The notes under the pieces: generated by a model
Seen by the model: only the letters and a program-made list of their open reading frames with translations
What the model was told of the DNA's origin: nothing
The model's database searches: none
Source: an uncultured Flavobacteriaceae bacterium
GTDB lineage: Bacteria > Bacteroidota > Bacteroidia > Flavobacteriales > Flavobacteriaceae
Reading direction: 5' to 3'
DNA: 5,699 bases
Assembly (NCBI GenBank): GCA_938018045.1
Contig: CALIIP010000189.1
Span: 1 to 5,699 of the forward strand
Shown here: piece by piece, positions 5,419-5,699 of the stretch
How the letters are laid out: each line of letters begins with the position of its first letter
How positions within the stretch are numbered: the first letter of the stretch is position 1
Program-made: the position numbers and the translations under genes

Positions 5419-5699
5419 GTGTTTGAGAAAATAATAAATAGTGATATTGAACTTCTTGTTTTCTTAAATAATCTTGGTTCACAAACTTGGGATGGATTTT
5501 GGTTATTTATGACCTATACGATCACATCTATTCCAGTTTATTTGTTTGTTTTATTTTTGGTCTATAAATATTATGGATTTAAAAAGCTTGCTATTTCTTT
5601 ATTGTTTATTACTTTGGTAATTACAATTTCAGATCAAACTTCTAACCTTTTTAAATACGGTTTTGGACGCTTAAGACCTTGTTATAATGAAGATATTAT
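5419..5699 (+). CDS. PAP2-family membrane phosphatase (3' end beyond window)
   Basis: An open frame begins with GTG at 5419, four bases after the stop of the cyclophilin-FKBP gene, and runs off the right edge after 93 codons. The encoded N-terminus has a short amphipathic segment and the flavobacterial PAP2-like stretch LNNLGSQTWDGFWLFMT (16-32). Two hydrophobic transmembrane helices follow at about 33-51 and 57-72. The first PAP2 signature, K-x6-RP, is present as KYGFGRLRP (79-87), following DQTSNLF. The remaining signatures (PSGH and SRx5H) lie outside the window. Family members remove phosphate from lipid phosphates such as undecaprenyl pyrophosphate, phosphatidic acid or phosphatidylglycerophosphate; which one cannot be told here. 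GTG was chosen because no in-frame ATG occurs before codon 31, which would cut off conserved residues. Tight spacing implies it belongs to the gldI operon. Confidence 0.85.
   Translation, partial: MFEKIINSDIELLVFLNNLGSQTWDGFWLFMTYTITSIPVYLFVLFLVYKYYGFKKLAISLLFITLVITISDQTSNLFKYGFGRLRPCYNEDI

Overview
This window looks like a chromosomal segment of an AT-rich member of the Bacteroidota, most likely Flavobacteriaceae. The evidence is a recognisable gldI gliding-motility gene, Bacteroidota-type -7 promoter boxes (TAnnTTTG) ahead of three genes, a general lack of Shine-Dalgarno sequences, and several lipoproteins with flavobacterial-style signal peptides. Genus cannot be fixed from the sequence alone.

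The left part (1-1963) is read on the minus strand. In transcription order it holds a secreted PhoD-like metallophosphoesterase lipoprotein (1963-926), then ndk, encoding nucleoside diphosphate kinase (864-445), with its own -7 box and a strong hairpin/T-tract terminator at about 382-420. Last comes a short uncharacterised protein (321-1) that runs off the left edge and may have a STAS/SpoIIAA-like fold. A 90-bp divergent intergenic region (1964-2053) separates this block from the right part. It carries one -7 box for each direction around a 16-bp AT palindrome.

The right part (2054-5699) is a tightly packed plus-strand operon. Its first gene encodes a cytoplasmic DHH/DHHA1 phosphoesterase (NrnA-like, degrading nanoRNA, pAp or cyclic-dinucleotide products). 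It overlaps gldI by 11 bp, and gldI overlaps a Mip/FkpA-like FKBP lipoprotein gene by 14 bp. After an 11-bp gap comes a cyclophilin-FKBP fusion lipoprotein, and 4 bp later a PAP2-family membrane phosphatase that runs off the right edge.

The striking point is three consecutive lipoprotein prolyl-isomerase genes carrying four PPIase domains from two unrelated families. One FKBP domain keeps its catalytic residues, one cyclophilin domain is largely intact, and two FKBP domains (GldI and the C-terminal half of the fusion) have lost several active-site residues. I infer a cell-envelope folding module, probably serving gliding/type IX secretion components or other exported proteins, co-transcribed with a nucleotide-turnover enzyme and a lipid phosphatase. 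No mobile element, CRISPR array, tRNA or rRNA was seen.
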